Source of the DNA: Psychrobacillus sp032154225 | GTDB taxonomy: Bacteria; Bacillota; Bacilli; Bacillales_A; Planococcaceae | Reading direction: 5' to 3' | DNA: 64,000 bases | Assembly (NCBI RefSeq): GCF_032154225.1 | Contig: NZ_JALDYF010000001.1 | Coordinates: forward strand, 620,001 to 684,000 | Shown here: piece after piece, positions 52,680 to 60,781 of the stretch | Numbering within the stretch: the first letter of the stretch is position 1 | How the letters are laid out: the number at the start of each line of letters is the position of its first letter | Position numbers and translations under genes: made by a program | The notes under the pieces: model-generated | Told to the model about the DNA's origin: nothing | Database searches by the model: none | What the model saw: the letters and a program-made list of their open reading frames with translations, nothing else

Positions 52680-53846
52680 TTAACCTTTAGTTTTTTCAAT
52701 TTTCACAAACATTGAAACGTTAAGCAAAATACCCATAGCTACAGATAATAATATAACAGAGGTCCCTCCATAACTGATAAAAGGAAGTGGAACTCCAGTA
52801 AGCGGAATAATTCCCGTCATACCACCTAAGTTAACAAACGTTTGAAATCCTATAATACTGCCAATCCCAGCTGCTATCATTCGAGCTTGGGGGTCTTTCG
52901 TTGCTAAAGCAATTGAAAAAGCTTTAAATACGATAAAAAACAGTCCACATAAAACAAATAAAACACCTAGAATACCAAGTTCTTCTGCAATAATTGCCAT
53001 GATAAAATCGGTGTGTGGCTCAGGTAAATAACCAAACTTTTGATTGGAATTTCCTAATCCTAAACCTTTCAAACCACCTGCACCTATCGCAATATAGCCA
53101 TTTACAACTTGAAAGCCAAACCCTAGCTCATCATCAAATGGATTAAAGAAAGCCTGTAATCGACCAAGCCGCTTCTCTGTTATCAATTGGTCCTTCATAA
53201 TATATATAGCAAATAGGCCCATTGAAATGACCATACCAATTAATCCAATAATTTTTGCAAATGATTTGAATTTTATTCCACTTGCTGCAATAACTGAAAT
53301 TGCAACAAAGCTAATAATCATTGTATTTCCTACATCTGTTTCCATCATGATTGAAACGAATACAAAAAATAGAACGAGAAGTGGAGGACCTACTGACTCA
53401 TTTAGTTTATCCAAAGTACCATTTTCATACTTCTTTGTAAATACCCCCGCAAAATATAAAACAATTACTATTTTAGCTACTTCAGAGGGTTGCAAGTTAC
53501 CAAAACCTAAATTAATCCAACTTTGAGATCCACTTTCTCCTCCAACTCCAATGATATGAACTAAAAATAAAAGTATAAACATTACAACAAGCATTAATTG
53601 CATCATAAACTTACTTTTATAATGTTTATAAGGGAAAAAAGCAGCCAATAAAAAAACAGGAAACGCTACTAATAAATTTCTCTTTTGATCATTAAAAAAT
53701 GCATCTGGTTCCCAATTATATTTCATTACTGCCCAACCCATACTTGCACTGTAAATCATAACTAATCCAAATAAGCACAATGCGATATATGTGAAAACTA
53801 ACGGGTAATCAAAGTACTTTAAATATCTTTTAATATATGGAATCAT
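52680..53846 (-). CDS. ftsW: FtsW, SEDS septal peptidoglycan polymerase
   Basis: FtsW polymerises lipid II at the septum together with PBP2B. The 388 residues have about ten helices, with GESGSQSWINLGFGNLQPSEVAKI, the large loop with DDELGFGFQVVNG and PLTGVPLPFISYGGTS at the end. The location between ylaN and pyc equals B. subtilis ftsW (ylaO). It is a second SEDS gene beside spoVE at 6361. ATG 53846 has GAGG 8 bases upstream. Confidence 0.96.
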   Translation of the reverse strand: MIPYIKRYLKYFDYPLVFTYIALCLFGLVMIYSASMGWAVMKYNWEPDAFFNDQKRNLLVAFPVFLLAAFFPYKHYKSKFMMQLMLVVMFILLFLVHIIGVGGESGSQSWINLGFGNLQPSEVAKIVIVLYFAGVFTKKYENGTLDKLNESVGPPLLVLFFVFVSIMMETDVGNTMIISFVAISVIAASGIKFKSFAKIIGLIGMVISMGLFAIYIMKDQLITEKRLGRLQAFFNPFDDELGFGFQVVNGYIAIGAGGLKGLGLGNSNQKFGYLPEPHTDFIMAIIAEELGILGVLFVLCGLFFIVFKAFSIALATKDPQARMIAAGIGSIIGFQTFVNLGGMTGIIPLTGVPLPFISYGGTSVILLSVAMGILLNVSMFVKIEKTKG

Positions 53847-53922
53847 AGTATAAACCTCGGTTTCATTAAATAAATCGTTAATTGTTAGAAAATTATAAAT
53901 ATATCATACCTAATATTGCTAG

Positions 53923-53957
53923 AAAAAAAACTCAAACAGTTTGTTTGTTTGAGTTTT
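53923..53957 (-). terminator. Terminator of ylaN
   Basis: AAACTCAAACA/TGTTTGAGTTTTTTTT-type hairpin just after the stop at 53963. Confidence 0.75.
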
Positions 53958-53962
53958 ACATC

Positions 53963-54244
53963 TTATTTTTCTGTGTGAACATCGTGTAGTGCCGATAGTT
54001 CGTTTTCTAGTGAAGCGAGTATTTCTTTCCCTTCGCTTCTCTCTAAAAGTCCTAACTTTACCGCAAAATCAATTTCACGAGAAAGCCCAAACATTTGAGT
54101 ATCAAGAACCTCTTCATAAAGAGGACATTGAGGCATCATTAAATTGTCCATTTGCACTTTAATAAGTTGTGCAATTTTTTCCGCATCTTTTTTTAAAAGC
54201 TCTAAGGCTTTTTCTTGATAAGATGGCTTTATATTAGTATCCAT
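53963..54244 (-). CDS. ylaN: YlaN family (DUF1507) protein
   Basis: A 93-residue, all-helical DUF1507 protein. YlaN is essential in some Firmicutes under low iron and has been linked to iron homeostasis through the regulator Fur. The conserved part MMPQCPLYEEVLDTQMFGLSREIDFAVKLGL is intact. ATG 54244 follows GGGGGAG. It lies upstream of ftsW with its own terminator, so is likely monocistronic. Confidence 0.93.
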   Translation of the reverse strand: MDTNIKPSYQEKALELLKKDAEKIAQLIKVQMDNLMMPQCPLYEEVLDTQMFGLSREIDFAVKLGLLERSEGKEILASLENELSALHDVHTEK

Positions 54245-54427
54245 GAGGACTCCCCCATTATTTGTAGTTTCTTTATTAACTCTTTACCTCCCTAAAGTGT
54301 ATCTTTTGCGCTCAAAAATTGCAAGCGTTCTCTAACTTTCCTTTAATAGAAAGTGAAATATTCTTTAGAACTTTACAAATTAGCGTTATACTTAGATAGA
54401 TTAGATAGTTTAGAGGAGGCAATTTTC

Positions 54428-54925
54428 TTGGAATTTATTATCCCTATAAAAGGTGCAGTTAAATTTAATATTACGTTAGACCCGTCGGTATGGATTTTTG
54501 ATGATCGCAGAATTGATTTAGATGATTTTTTCTCTGGTAAATACGAATACAAAGACGAGTTAGAAGAGTATACAAAAGTCACTTCTGCACATTGGTCTCG
54601 TGAAATTATTGAAGGCTCTACAGTACCACCTACCTTAAAATCAGAAAAAAAGTATGAGCGCACAAAACTATTAACAAGTACTTTCGGAATTGATATGAAG
54701 CAATTCATTATTAACGCAGAGCCATTAATGGGTGTTACAAAAGTAGTCGTTGAAACGCCGGATGGTGAACATGCGTTTTCATTCGAAGAAATTGATTCAC
54801 TTTTATTGAAATTTAGCCATAAAGGGAAGCCATTACGTGAAGATGGTCCCGTTCATATTCTTCACAAAGATGGTTCTAATATTAATAACCCTATTAAAAA
54901 TGTCACTGCATTCCGAGTAGAATAG
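54428..54925 (+). CDS. ylaL: YlaL-like conserved protein
   Basis: A 165-residue soluble protein. The start EFIIPIKGAVKFNITLDPSVWIFDDRRIDL and the end GPVHILHKDGSN resemble B. subtilis YlaL as I recall it, and the position between ylaI and ylaN fits. Its function is unknown and no catalytic motif is visible. TTG 54428 is 8 bases after GAGGAGG and starts the conserved part; the 25 codons upstream in frame are not supported. It is followed 11 bp later by ylaI. Confidence 0.75.
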   Translation: MEFIIPIKGAVKFNITLDPSVWIFDDRRIDLDDFFSGKYEYKDELEEYTKVTSAHWSREIIEGSTVPPTLKSEKKYERTKLLTSTFGIDMKQFIINAEPLMGVTKVVVETPDGEHAFSFEEIDSLLLKFSHKGKPLREDGPVHILHKDGSNINNPIKNVTAFRVE

Positions 54926-54936
54926 GAGCTGACTAT

Positions 54937-55140
54937 ATGAGAGTAAAATGTGTTATTTGCGATACAATTAATCAGCTTTCAGATGATTTACCGTTAGCAA
55001 AAAAACTAAGAAATCGTCCGATTCACACGTATATGTGTCCTACTTGTCACGATCGGATCAAAGAAAATACGGACGCTCGCATAGCAACAGGAAAATTCAT
55101 CTTTTATAAAAACTCAAAGCTTATAGAAAATGAATTTTGA
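54937..55140 (+). CDS. ylaI: YlaI, small zinc-ribbon protein
   Basis: A 67-residue DUF2197 protein. VKCVICDTIN near the start and TYMCPTCHDRI in the middle give a four-cysteine zinc ribbon. The function is unknown. ATG 54937 follows TAGGAGCTGACT. It is cotranscribed with ylaL; the pair ends at repeat copy E. Confidence 0.88.
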   Translation: MRVKCVICDTINQLSDDLPLAKKLRNRPIHTYMCPTCHDRIKENTDARIATGKFIFYKNSKLIENEF

Positions 55141-55191
55141 CTATAATCTAAAAAAGGCGCAAACGTCATTTAAAATTAGAATACCATAGCA

Positions 55192-55826
55192 ATACAGTTT
55201 CCCCCTCACTTTAGGCTTCACATTGAGCTATACGATCAACGGTAAAATTTAAAAAGCTTGTTGGAAGTGGCTACGCCACGGCCAACAAGCTTTTTCTTCG
55301 ATCATCGTATGGCAAATGTGCACCTTCCGCTCGCGAGAAACCTCCGTGCCAATTAGTTAAATACTTTTGGCAATAGGAGAAGCAAGTTACATTCTATCAA
55401 TTACGTAGGCTGCCAAAGATTCAGTTTTGGCAGCTTTTTGTTGGTTTTTAGAAAGTAACACTTCTACATTTGGTCATAAAGTAGAGAAGTAGATGAACAA
55501 ACTTACCCCGTGCGAAAATTGTCGATCTATTTCTAACTAGAAGTGTTGATGAATTTTTTCTCTTCCTCTTTAAAGAGATTATGTAGAAAGAATATGAATA
55601 CACTCCAATAAGCAAGAGGGATGTAGTGAAAAGCGGCGACTCCAGTGAGGAAAGTGCGAACTGAAAGCCCCGCAGGAAAGAATCTGGCCAAACCTTGTTT
55701 GGCTAACTTCTTTGCGACGAGTAATCGCAGGAGCATATGTTTTTTTCGACGAGGAGATTGAAGCCATACCCACGGAAAGCGTCCGCTTGTAACAAAATCC
55801 GTTCTATTTATTCCTATATTTTCTTC
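55192..55826 (+). repeat. Dispersed intergenic repeat, copy E
   Basis: Between convergent ylaI and ylaH. It has the outer stem CTATACGAT/ATCGTATGG, inner stem AAAAGCTTGTTGG/CCAACAAGCTTTT, GCTGCCAAA/TTTTGGCAGC, and a longer GC-rich tail with GCGACGAGTAATCGCAGGAG. Its small frame is shifted by a single base insertion. The 710-bp gap holds only this repeat and the ylaH terminator. Confidence 0.85.
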
Positions 55827-55877
55827 AAAAAAACAAAGCCCAGACTACATTTAAGTAGTTGGGCTTTGTTTTTTTTC
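55827..55877 (-). terminator. Terminator overlapping the 3' end of ylaH
   Basis: Stem ACAAAGCCCAACTAC/GTAGTCTGGGCTTTGT with T runs. The left arm codes for the last residues of ylaH (QSPTT) and its stop codon. Confidence 0.85.
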
Positions 55878-56177
55878 TAGTCTCAAACGTATCTTATAAA
55901 TGATTAAAATTAATGCCGCGACGATTAACCCCTCGACAACAGGAAGGAAAAATGCTAAAAATGTTAGCACTAAACATCCTACTAATAAAAATGTATATAT
56001 AACGATATTTTGCCCAAGACGTAATTTTTTTGCAAATCCTAGCTTGTACACAAGCACTGACAACAAGAATATCGTTAGGAATAACACATATCCCGCTATA
56101 TCGTAATTCGGCATTATTTCATATATATATCTTGATATACTAGACATTTTACCAAATACGAATTGCTGTTCCTCCAA
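55851..56177 (-). CDS. ylaH: YlaH-like membrane protein
   Basis: A 108-residue protein of the YlaH family with three hydrophobic segments (about 26-46, 58-78 and 80-96) and a basic C-terminus (RLRLEKKQ). The function is unknown; it accompanies typA in Bacillus. The start is TTG 56177, 7 bases after AAAGGGTG. It follows typA by 21 bp. Its final codons lie in the terminator stem. Confidence 0.85.
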   Translation of the reverse strand: MEEQQFVFGKMSSISRYIYEIMPNYDIAGYVLFLTIFLLSVLVYKLGFAKKLRLGQNIVIYTFLLVGCLVLTFLAFFLPVVEGLIVAALILIIYKIRLRLEKKQSPTT

Positions 56178-56198
56178 GGTTTTTCACCCTTTCAGTTA

Positions 56199-58046
56199 CT
56201 ATTCTAGTTCTGCACTTTTCTTTTTCTTCGTAACACGTTCACGTTCGCTCTTCTCAAGAATTTTTTTACGTAAACGAATCGATTCCGGTGTAATTTCTAA
56301 ATACTCATCATCACCTAAATACTCTAATGCTTCTTCAAGAGTTAGGATACGAGGTTTTTTAATAACATTCGTTTGGTCTTTGTTAGCTGAACGAATATTC
56401 GTTTTTTGTTTCATTTTTGTAATATTTACAGTGATATCACCATCGCGATTATTTTCCCCAACGATCATACCTTCATAAATTTCAGTACCTGGTTCTAAGA
56501 ATAGAGTACCACGGTCTTCAATCCCCATCATACCATAAGTAGTTGATTTACCAGTTTCCATTGAAACAAGTACACCTTGACGGCGTCCGCCAACACGACC
56601 TGATACTACTGGCTGGTAGCTATCAAATGTATGGTTAATAATACCAAAACCTTTTGTAAGGGACATAAATTCAGTTGTATAACCAATTAATCCACGAGCA
56701 GGAACCATGAAGATTAAACGAACTTGACCATTACCACCGTTAACCATATCAACCATTTCACCTTTACGTGTTCCCATAGACTCAATAATCGAACCTACAG
56801 AATCTTCCGGTACGTCAATTTGAACGCGTTCAACTGGTTCACATTTTTTCCCATCGATTTCACGTATAATTACTTCTGGTTTAGAAACTTGTAATTCAAA
56901 ACCTTCACGACGCATATTTTCGATTAAAATCGACAAGTGAAGCTCACCGCGACCTGAAACTACCCAAGCATCTGGAGAATCAGTATCTTCAACACGTAAA
57001 GATACATCCGTTTGTAATTGAGCACGAAGACGCTCTTCAATTTTACGTGAAGTTACCCACTTACCTTCGCGACCAGCGAATGGTGAGTTATTTGTTAAGA
57101 ATGTCATTTGTAATGTTGGTTCGTCAATACGTAACGGCGTTAAAGCATCTGGATGGTCTGTAGGACAAACTGTTTCACCAACGTTAATTTCTTCCATACC
57201 AGATACGGCAATTAAATCTCCCGCTTTAGCTGATTCAACTTCTATGCGTTTTAAACCGAAGAAACCGAATAATTTAGTTACTCGGTAGTTTTTAATTTTG
57301 CCATCTAGTTTCATTAAAGAAACTTGTTGACCTACTTCAATTGTTCCGCGGAATACGCGACCAATACCAATACGTCCCACATAATCATTATAATCAAGTA
57401 ATGCTACTTGGAATTGTAATGGCTCGTCTGAGTTATCAACTGGCGCTGGAATAGTTGAGATGATTTTTTCAAATAGACATGACATGTCTTCTTCTTGGCT
57501 AGCTGGATTAGCATCTAATGAAGCAGTACCGTTAACACCTGAAGCATAAACAACTTCGAAGTCTAATTGATCATCGTCTGCACCTAATTCAATAAATAAT
57601 TCTAAAACTTCGTCTACTACTTCTGCAGGACGTGCTGAATCTTTATCTACTTTGTTAACTACAACGATTGGCGTAATTTTTTGTTCTAATGCTTTTTTCA
57701 ATACAAAACGCGTTTGAGGCATACAACCTTCATATGCATCTACTACTAATACAACTCCGTCTACCATTTTTAGGATACGTTCAACTTCGCCACCGAAGTC
57801 AGCATGTCCAGGTGTATCAAGGATATTGATACGTGTGCCATGGTAATCTACAGCTGTGTTTTTTGCTAATATAGTTATTCCACGCTCGCGCTCAATATCA
57901 CCTGAGTCCATAGCTCTTTCGTCTACATGCTCGTTCGATCTGAACGTTCCCGATTGTTTTAATAATTGGTCGACTAATGTCGTTTTCCCATGGTCAACGT
58001 GTGCTATAATTGCAATGTTTCTTAGATCTTGACGTAAATTTGTCAT
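56199..58046 (-). CDS. typA: Ribosome-associated GTPase TypA (BipA)
   Basis: TypA/BipA is an EF-G-like translational GTPase that acts in 50S assembly, notably in the cold and under stress. The G domain has IAHVDHGKTTLVDQLL (G1), RGITILAKN (G2), DTPGHADFGGEVER (G3) and VVNKVDKDSARP (G4). EF-G-like domains follow, and the C-terminal domain is unique to BipA (about 480-615). The 615-residue length is normal. ATG 58046 follows ATGGAGTGG. A promoter is visible upstream. Confidence 0.98.
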   Translation of the reverse strand: MTNLRQDLRNIAIIAHVDHGKTTLVDQLLKQSGTFRSNEHVDERAMDSGDIERERGITILAKNTAVDYHGTRINILDTPGHADFGGEVERILKMVDGVVLVVDAYEGCMPQTRFVLKKALEQKITPIVVVNKVDKDSARPAEVVDEVLELFIELGADDDQLDFEVVYASGVNGTASLDANPASQEEDMSCLFEKIISTIPAPVDNSDEPLQFQVALLDYNDYVGRIGIGRVFRGTIEVGQQVSLMKLDGKIKNYRVTKLFGFFGLKRIEVESAKAGDLIAVSGMEEINVGETVCPTDHPDALTPLRIDEPTLQMTFLTNNSPFAGREGKWVTSRKIEERLRAQLQTDVSLRVEDTDSPDAWVVSGRGELHLSILIENMRREGFELQVSKPEVIIREIDGKKCEPVERVQIDVPEDSVGSIIESMGTRKGEMVDMVNGGNGQVRLIFMVPARGLIGYTTEFMSLTKGFGIINHTFDSYQPVVSGRVGGRRQGVLVSMETGKSTTYGMMGIEDRGTLFLEPGTEIYEGMIVGENNRDGDITVNITKMKQKTNIRSANKDQTNVIKKPRILTLEEALEYLGDDEYLEITPESIRLRKKILEKSERERVTKKKKSAELE

Positions 58047-58081
58047 TTTTCCACTCCATATTCTTTTTTCGAGTCCATAAC

Positions 58082-58100
58082 TGTGCTATTATATCACAAG
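58082..58100 (-). promoter_or_regulatory. Extended -10 promoter of typA
   Basis: Minus strand TGTGATATAAT: a consensus TATAAT (58093-58088) with the TGn extension; no good -35 at 17 bp. Confidence 0.5.
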
Positions 58101-58151
58101 TGAAACTAAAGTAATAATATTTTTTATCATTTTTTTTGAGGAGGCAGTAAA

Positions 58152-58337
58152 ATGAACAATGTTAAGTGGATTTTTGTTTTATATTCTCTTGGTGCAATAC
58201 TATCAATGGCATTGATTGGAATTGCAGTCGCACTTAGAAGTATTCCATTCATTATACTAAGTATTATCTTACTTATTGTCGTAATGGGATTTGGTTTTAA
58301 AGCAAAAGCAAAAATGCGTAAATTAGGATTATTATAA
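58152..58337 (+). CDS. ylaF: YlaF family (DUF5325) small membrane protein
   Basis: A 61-residue protein with two membrane helices (about 6-27 and 31-50) and a basic tail KAKAKMRKLGLL. It matches the small YlaF family of Bacilli, function unknown, and is divergent from typA as in B. subtilis. ATG 58152 has GAGGAGG upstream. It ends in a terminator shared with the convergent phosphatase gene. Confidence 0.85.
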   Translation: MNNVKWIFVLYSLGAILSMALIGIAVALRSIPFIILSIILLIVVMGFGFKAKAKMRKLGLL

Positions 58338-58338
58338 A

Positions 58339-58377
58339 ATAAAATGGGTAAAGGATTTCTCCTTTACCCATTTTTAT
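58339..58377 (+). terminator. Bidirectional terminator between ylaF and the IMPase gene
   Basis: AAAATGGGTAAAGGA/TCCTTTACCCATTTTT, between convergent genes and overlapping the last codon of the minus gene. Confidence 0.85.
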
Positions 58378-59171
58378 TTTAAACAAATATAATTATCAAG
58401 TAATTCCTTATGCAAAATCGGTTTAGCGATAATAAATGTATTTTGTTCCAATAAATTAATCGATTCATTCGAAAGATTTGTAACAACTGCTCCGACTTCT
58501 TTTGCTATAACCATTCCTCCTGCAATATCCCATGGTGATAAACGCATAGACATATAAGCATCTAATTTTCCCATCACTACATATGAAATTTCAATCGCAG
58601 CTGAACCATATGACCTTGTTCCTCTAACTGTCTGCATCAACTTGATCATCCCATCATGCTCTAAATACTTATTTGGAACAACCCAACTTGCATTTACCCC
58701 AATAACAGATTGTTCTATTTTTGAAGGCACTAACTTTGGGACACGAACATCATTAAAAAAGGCCCCCTCATCTAATGCAGCCGATAATAAATCGTCTTCC
58801 ATTACATTATAAATGTATCCAAGCAACCCTACGCCATCCTTGTATATGCCTAAAGAAATAGCAAAGTTCTTTTTTTGATGAATAAAATTCATCGTGCCAT
58901 CAATTGGATCTAGCAGCCATACATAACCATTTAAGTCTTGAATATCATCTCCAAATCCTTCTTCTCCAAAAATTCGATGATCTGGAAAGTTTTCTTTAAT
59001 ATGTTGAATAAAAAATTGTTCCGTTTCTTTATCAATATTAGTAACTAAATCATTTGCTTCAGATTTCGAATCGATAATAAGCTCGCTTGAAAAAGAAAAT
59101 CGAATTCTTTCAGCAGCTTCTTTTATTAATGATTTTGCATATTTATCAAGTGTATGTATATTCACAATCAA
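58374..59171 (-). CDS. suhB: Inositol monophosphatase family protein (SuhB/YktC)
   Basis: A 265-residue FIG-superfamily Mg2+-dependent phosphatase. Metal-binding motifs are EEG in RIFGEEGFGD (about 70), LLDPIDGTMNF (about 88-98) and SPWDIAGGMVIAKEVGA (about 213-229). The substrate could be inositol phosphate, fructose bisphosphate or another sugar phosphate. The position equals B. subtilis yktC. The start is TTG 59171 or GTG 59165; both lie near GGAAAGG and I cannot decide between them. Confidence 0.9.
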   Translation of the reverse strand: MIVNIHTLDKYAKSLIKEAAERIRFSFSSELIIDSKSEANDLVTNIDKETEQFFIQHIKENFPDHRIFGEEGFGDDIQDLNGYVWLLDPIDGTMNFIHQKKNFAISLGIYKDGVGLLGYIYNVMEDDLLSAALDEGAFFNDVRVPKLVPSKIEQSVIGVNASWVVPNKYLEHDGMIKLMQTVRGTRSYGSAAIEISYVVMGKLDAYMSMRLSPWDIAGGMVIAKEVGAVVTNLSNESINLLEQNTFIIAKPILHKELLDNYICLK

Positions 59172-59202
59172 CCAACCTTTCCTAACGAGGTCTCTTCAGT
59201 AT

Positions 59203-59247
59203 AAAGAAAAAAACACCGGCTGTCTTTCAATTAGCAGGTGTTTTTTA
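59203..59247 (-). terminator. Terminator of the ykzI-like gene
   Basis: ACACC.GCT/AGC.GGTGT stem with T run, 23 bp after the stop at 59270. Confidence 0.6.
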
Positions 59248-59269
59248 AGTGTATACAGTTGTAAAGCTT

Positions 59270-59467
59270 TTAATCGAGTGCATTTAATTCCTCCAAAAGT
59301 TGATGAATTTCTATTAGACGTTGTTTTGTATCATGTATTTCTTTTTCATTTTTACTATTCATTGCATCAAAAAGTGAAGCTAGTTGGTAGTCCAACTCCA
59401 ATTTAAGTGTTTGAATTTTTTCTTTTTCAACATCGTTTTTTCGAATAATATGAACAATTTGTCTCAT
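59270..59467 (-). CDS. ykzI: Small coiled-coil protein, YkzI-like
   Basis: A 65-residue charged helical protein (NDVEKEKIQTLKLELDYQLASLFDAMNSKNEKEIHDTKQRLIEIHQLLEEL) that probably forms a coiled coil. Position between yktB and yktC homologues suggests it is YkzI; no function is known. Start ATG 59467 (MRQIVH) has AAGGGGTG upstream; the frame opens nine bases earlier at a GTG. Confidence 0.65.
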   Translation of the reverse strand: MRQIVHIIRKNDVEKEKIQTLKLELDYQLASLFDAMNSKNEKEIHDTKQRLIEIHQLLEELNALD

Positions 59468-59624
59468 AACTAACACCCCTTCCCTCTTTTTTATTATAAC
59501 GCAATTTTCTGAATTTTTTATACTTTATGTGAAAAAAATTATTTTGTCAACTCAAAAATCCTATATATAAGATTTTTACCCAACTTTCATATAAAATAAA
59601 CATACAAGTGAAAGGAGTTTTAAA

Positions 59625-60254
59625 ATGAGTAAAACTTTTTGGGTAAACAAAGATTTTGATGTATTTCAAATAGACGGGTTAGAAAATCGAATGGAAGCTT
59701 TAATTGCAAATGTTCGACCGAAATTTGAAGAGCTTGGCAGTCACTTTAGTCACTATTTTTCAGGAACTCTTGGAAATGAATATTTTCCACATGTTGCAAA
59801 ACACGCTAGACGTTCTGTGAATCCTCCAAAGGATAGCTGGGTAGCTTTTGCTCCTTATAAAAGAGGCTATAAAGCATTGCCGCATTTTCAAATCGGCTTA
59901 TGGGGTAGTCATTTATTTATAATCGTTGCAGTTATTTATGAGGCACCAGACAAAGTAGCAATTGCTGAGCGTTTATTGAAGAAAAAAACATTATTCAATA
60001 AACTTCCTGCGAATTATATTATTTCTGGAGATCATATGAAGATTGATACGACGCCTTTAAAGGGAGCTAAAAAAGAAGAACTTACGCAATTACTAACGCG
60101 ACTTCGAGATGTGAAAAAGGGAGAGTTTTTAGTAGGTATACATATTCCGCGTGAAGAAGCTGTTACTTATTCCGATGAAGCGTTTCTACAACTTGCTGAG
60201 AATACTTTTGAACAGTTATTACCTATTTATAAAGAAATGGTTCAGATTAAATAA
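59625..60254 (+). CDS. yktB: YktB family (DUF1054) protein
   Basis: A 209-residue DUF1054 (UPF0637) protein, function unknown, limited to Bacilli. FWVNKDFDVFQIDGLENRMEAL, AKHARRSVNPPKDSWVAFAPYKRGYKALPHFQIGLWG and LPANYIISGDHMK are the family blocks. ATG 59625 follows GAAAGGAG. Its neighbours yktA and yktC homologues support the identity. It is followed by a GC-rich repeat. Confidence 0.92.
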   Translation: MSKTFWVNKDFDVFQIDGLENRMEALIANVRPKFEELGSHFSHYFSGTLGNEYFPHVAKHARRSVNPPKDSWVAFAPYKRGYKALPHFQIGLWGSHLFIIVAVIYEAPDKVAIAERLLKKKTLFNKLPANYIISGDHMKIDTTPLKGAKKEELTQLLTRLRDVKKGEFLVGIHIPREEAVTYSDEAFLQLAENTFEQLLPIYKEMVQIK

Positions 60255-60255
60255 G

Positions 60256-60412
60256 AAAAGCGGAAGCGCCTATGTCTGCTCCGAAAGGCAAATGGGAAAA
60301 AGCGAGGAGGCAGCTCATCAGCCGCCGCAGTTATGATTATTGCGACGAGTAACCGCAGGAGCACTTTTCACATTTGACCCCGAGGGGCTAGGCGCTGAAG
60401 CTAGACAATTAC
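60256..60412 (+). repeat. GC-rich Bacillales intergenic repeat
   Basis: Begins AAAAGCGGAAGCGCCTA and ends TAGGCGCTGAAGCTAGACA, whose CGCCTA/TAGGCG arms pair. The core contains GCGACGAGTAACCGCAGGAG, shared with the dispersed repeats and the 31-bp array. Confidence 0.65.
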
Positions 60413-60455
60413 TAAGTAGGAAACCTTATGCTTTCTTATTGGTTAAGAAAAGGTG

Positions 60456-60489
60456 CACCTCCAGTTGTTTATGAGCAATTGGAGGTGTT
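60456..60489 (-). terminator. Terminator of yktA
   Basis: CACCTCCAATTG/CAACTGGAGGTG hairpin just after the stop at 60494. Confidence 0.75.
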
Positions 60490-60493
60490 TTCC

Positions 60494-60763
60494 TTACTTG
60501 CGAATGATGCTGCCGTCTTCTTTTTCTTTCATTAGTTTAACGATTGGATAGCTTGCGTAACCACTTTCTTTTTCAAATTCACGAAAGTATGTTTTTTCTT
60601 CTGCGATTGAAGGTACGATTTCTTTAAATCGTCTATATTTTTGGAGTAGTTCCTCGCGTTTTACACCTTTTTCATACGCATTTTCAATTGCTTCAAAAAA
60701 TTGTACTACAGCTACTATTTCATCTGTTGACCAGTCAGTGGAGAACGGATATGTATATTCCAT
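60494..60763 (-). CDS. yktA: UPF0223 family protein YktA
   Basis: An 89-residue UPF0223 protein, function unknown. YPFSTDWSTDEIVAVVQFFEAIENAYEKGVKREELLQKYRRFKEIVPSIAEEK is the family core and forms a helical bundle. ATG 60763 follows TAGGAGG. It lies 18 bp after the nitronate monooxygenase family gene and shares its direction, so the two may be cotranscribed. Confidence 0.92.
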   Translation of the reverse strand: MEYTYPFSTDWSTDEIVAVVQFFEAIENAYEKGVKREELLQKYRRFKEIVPSIAEEKTYFREFEKESGYASYPIVKLMKEKEDGSIIRK

Positions 60764-60781
60764 GTTGTATTCCTCCTAAAA

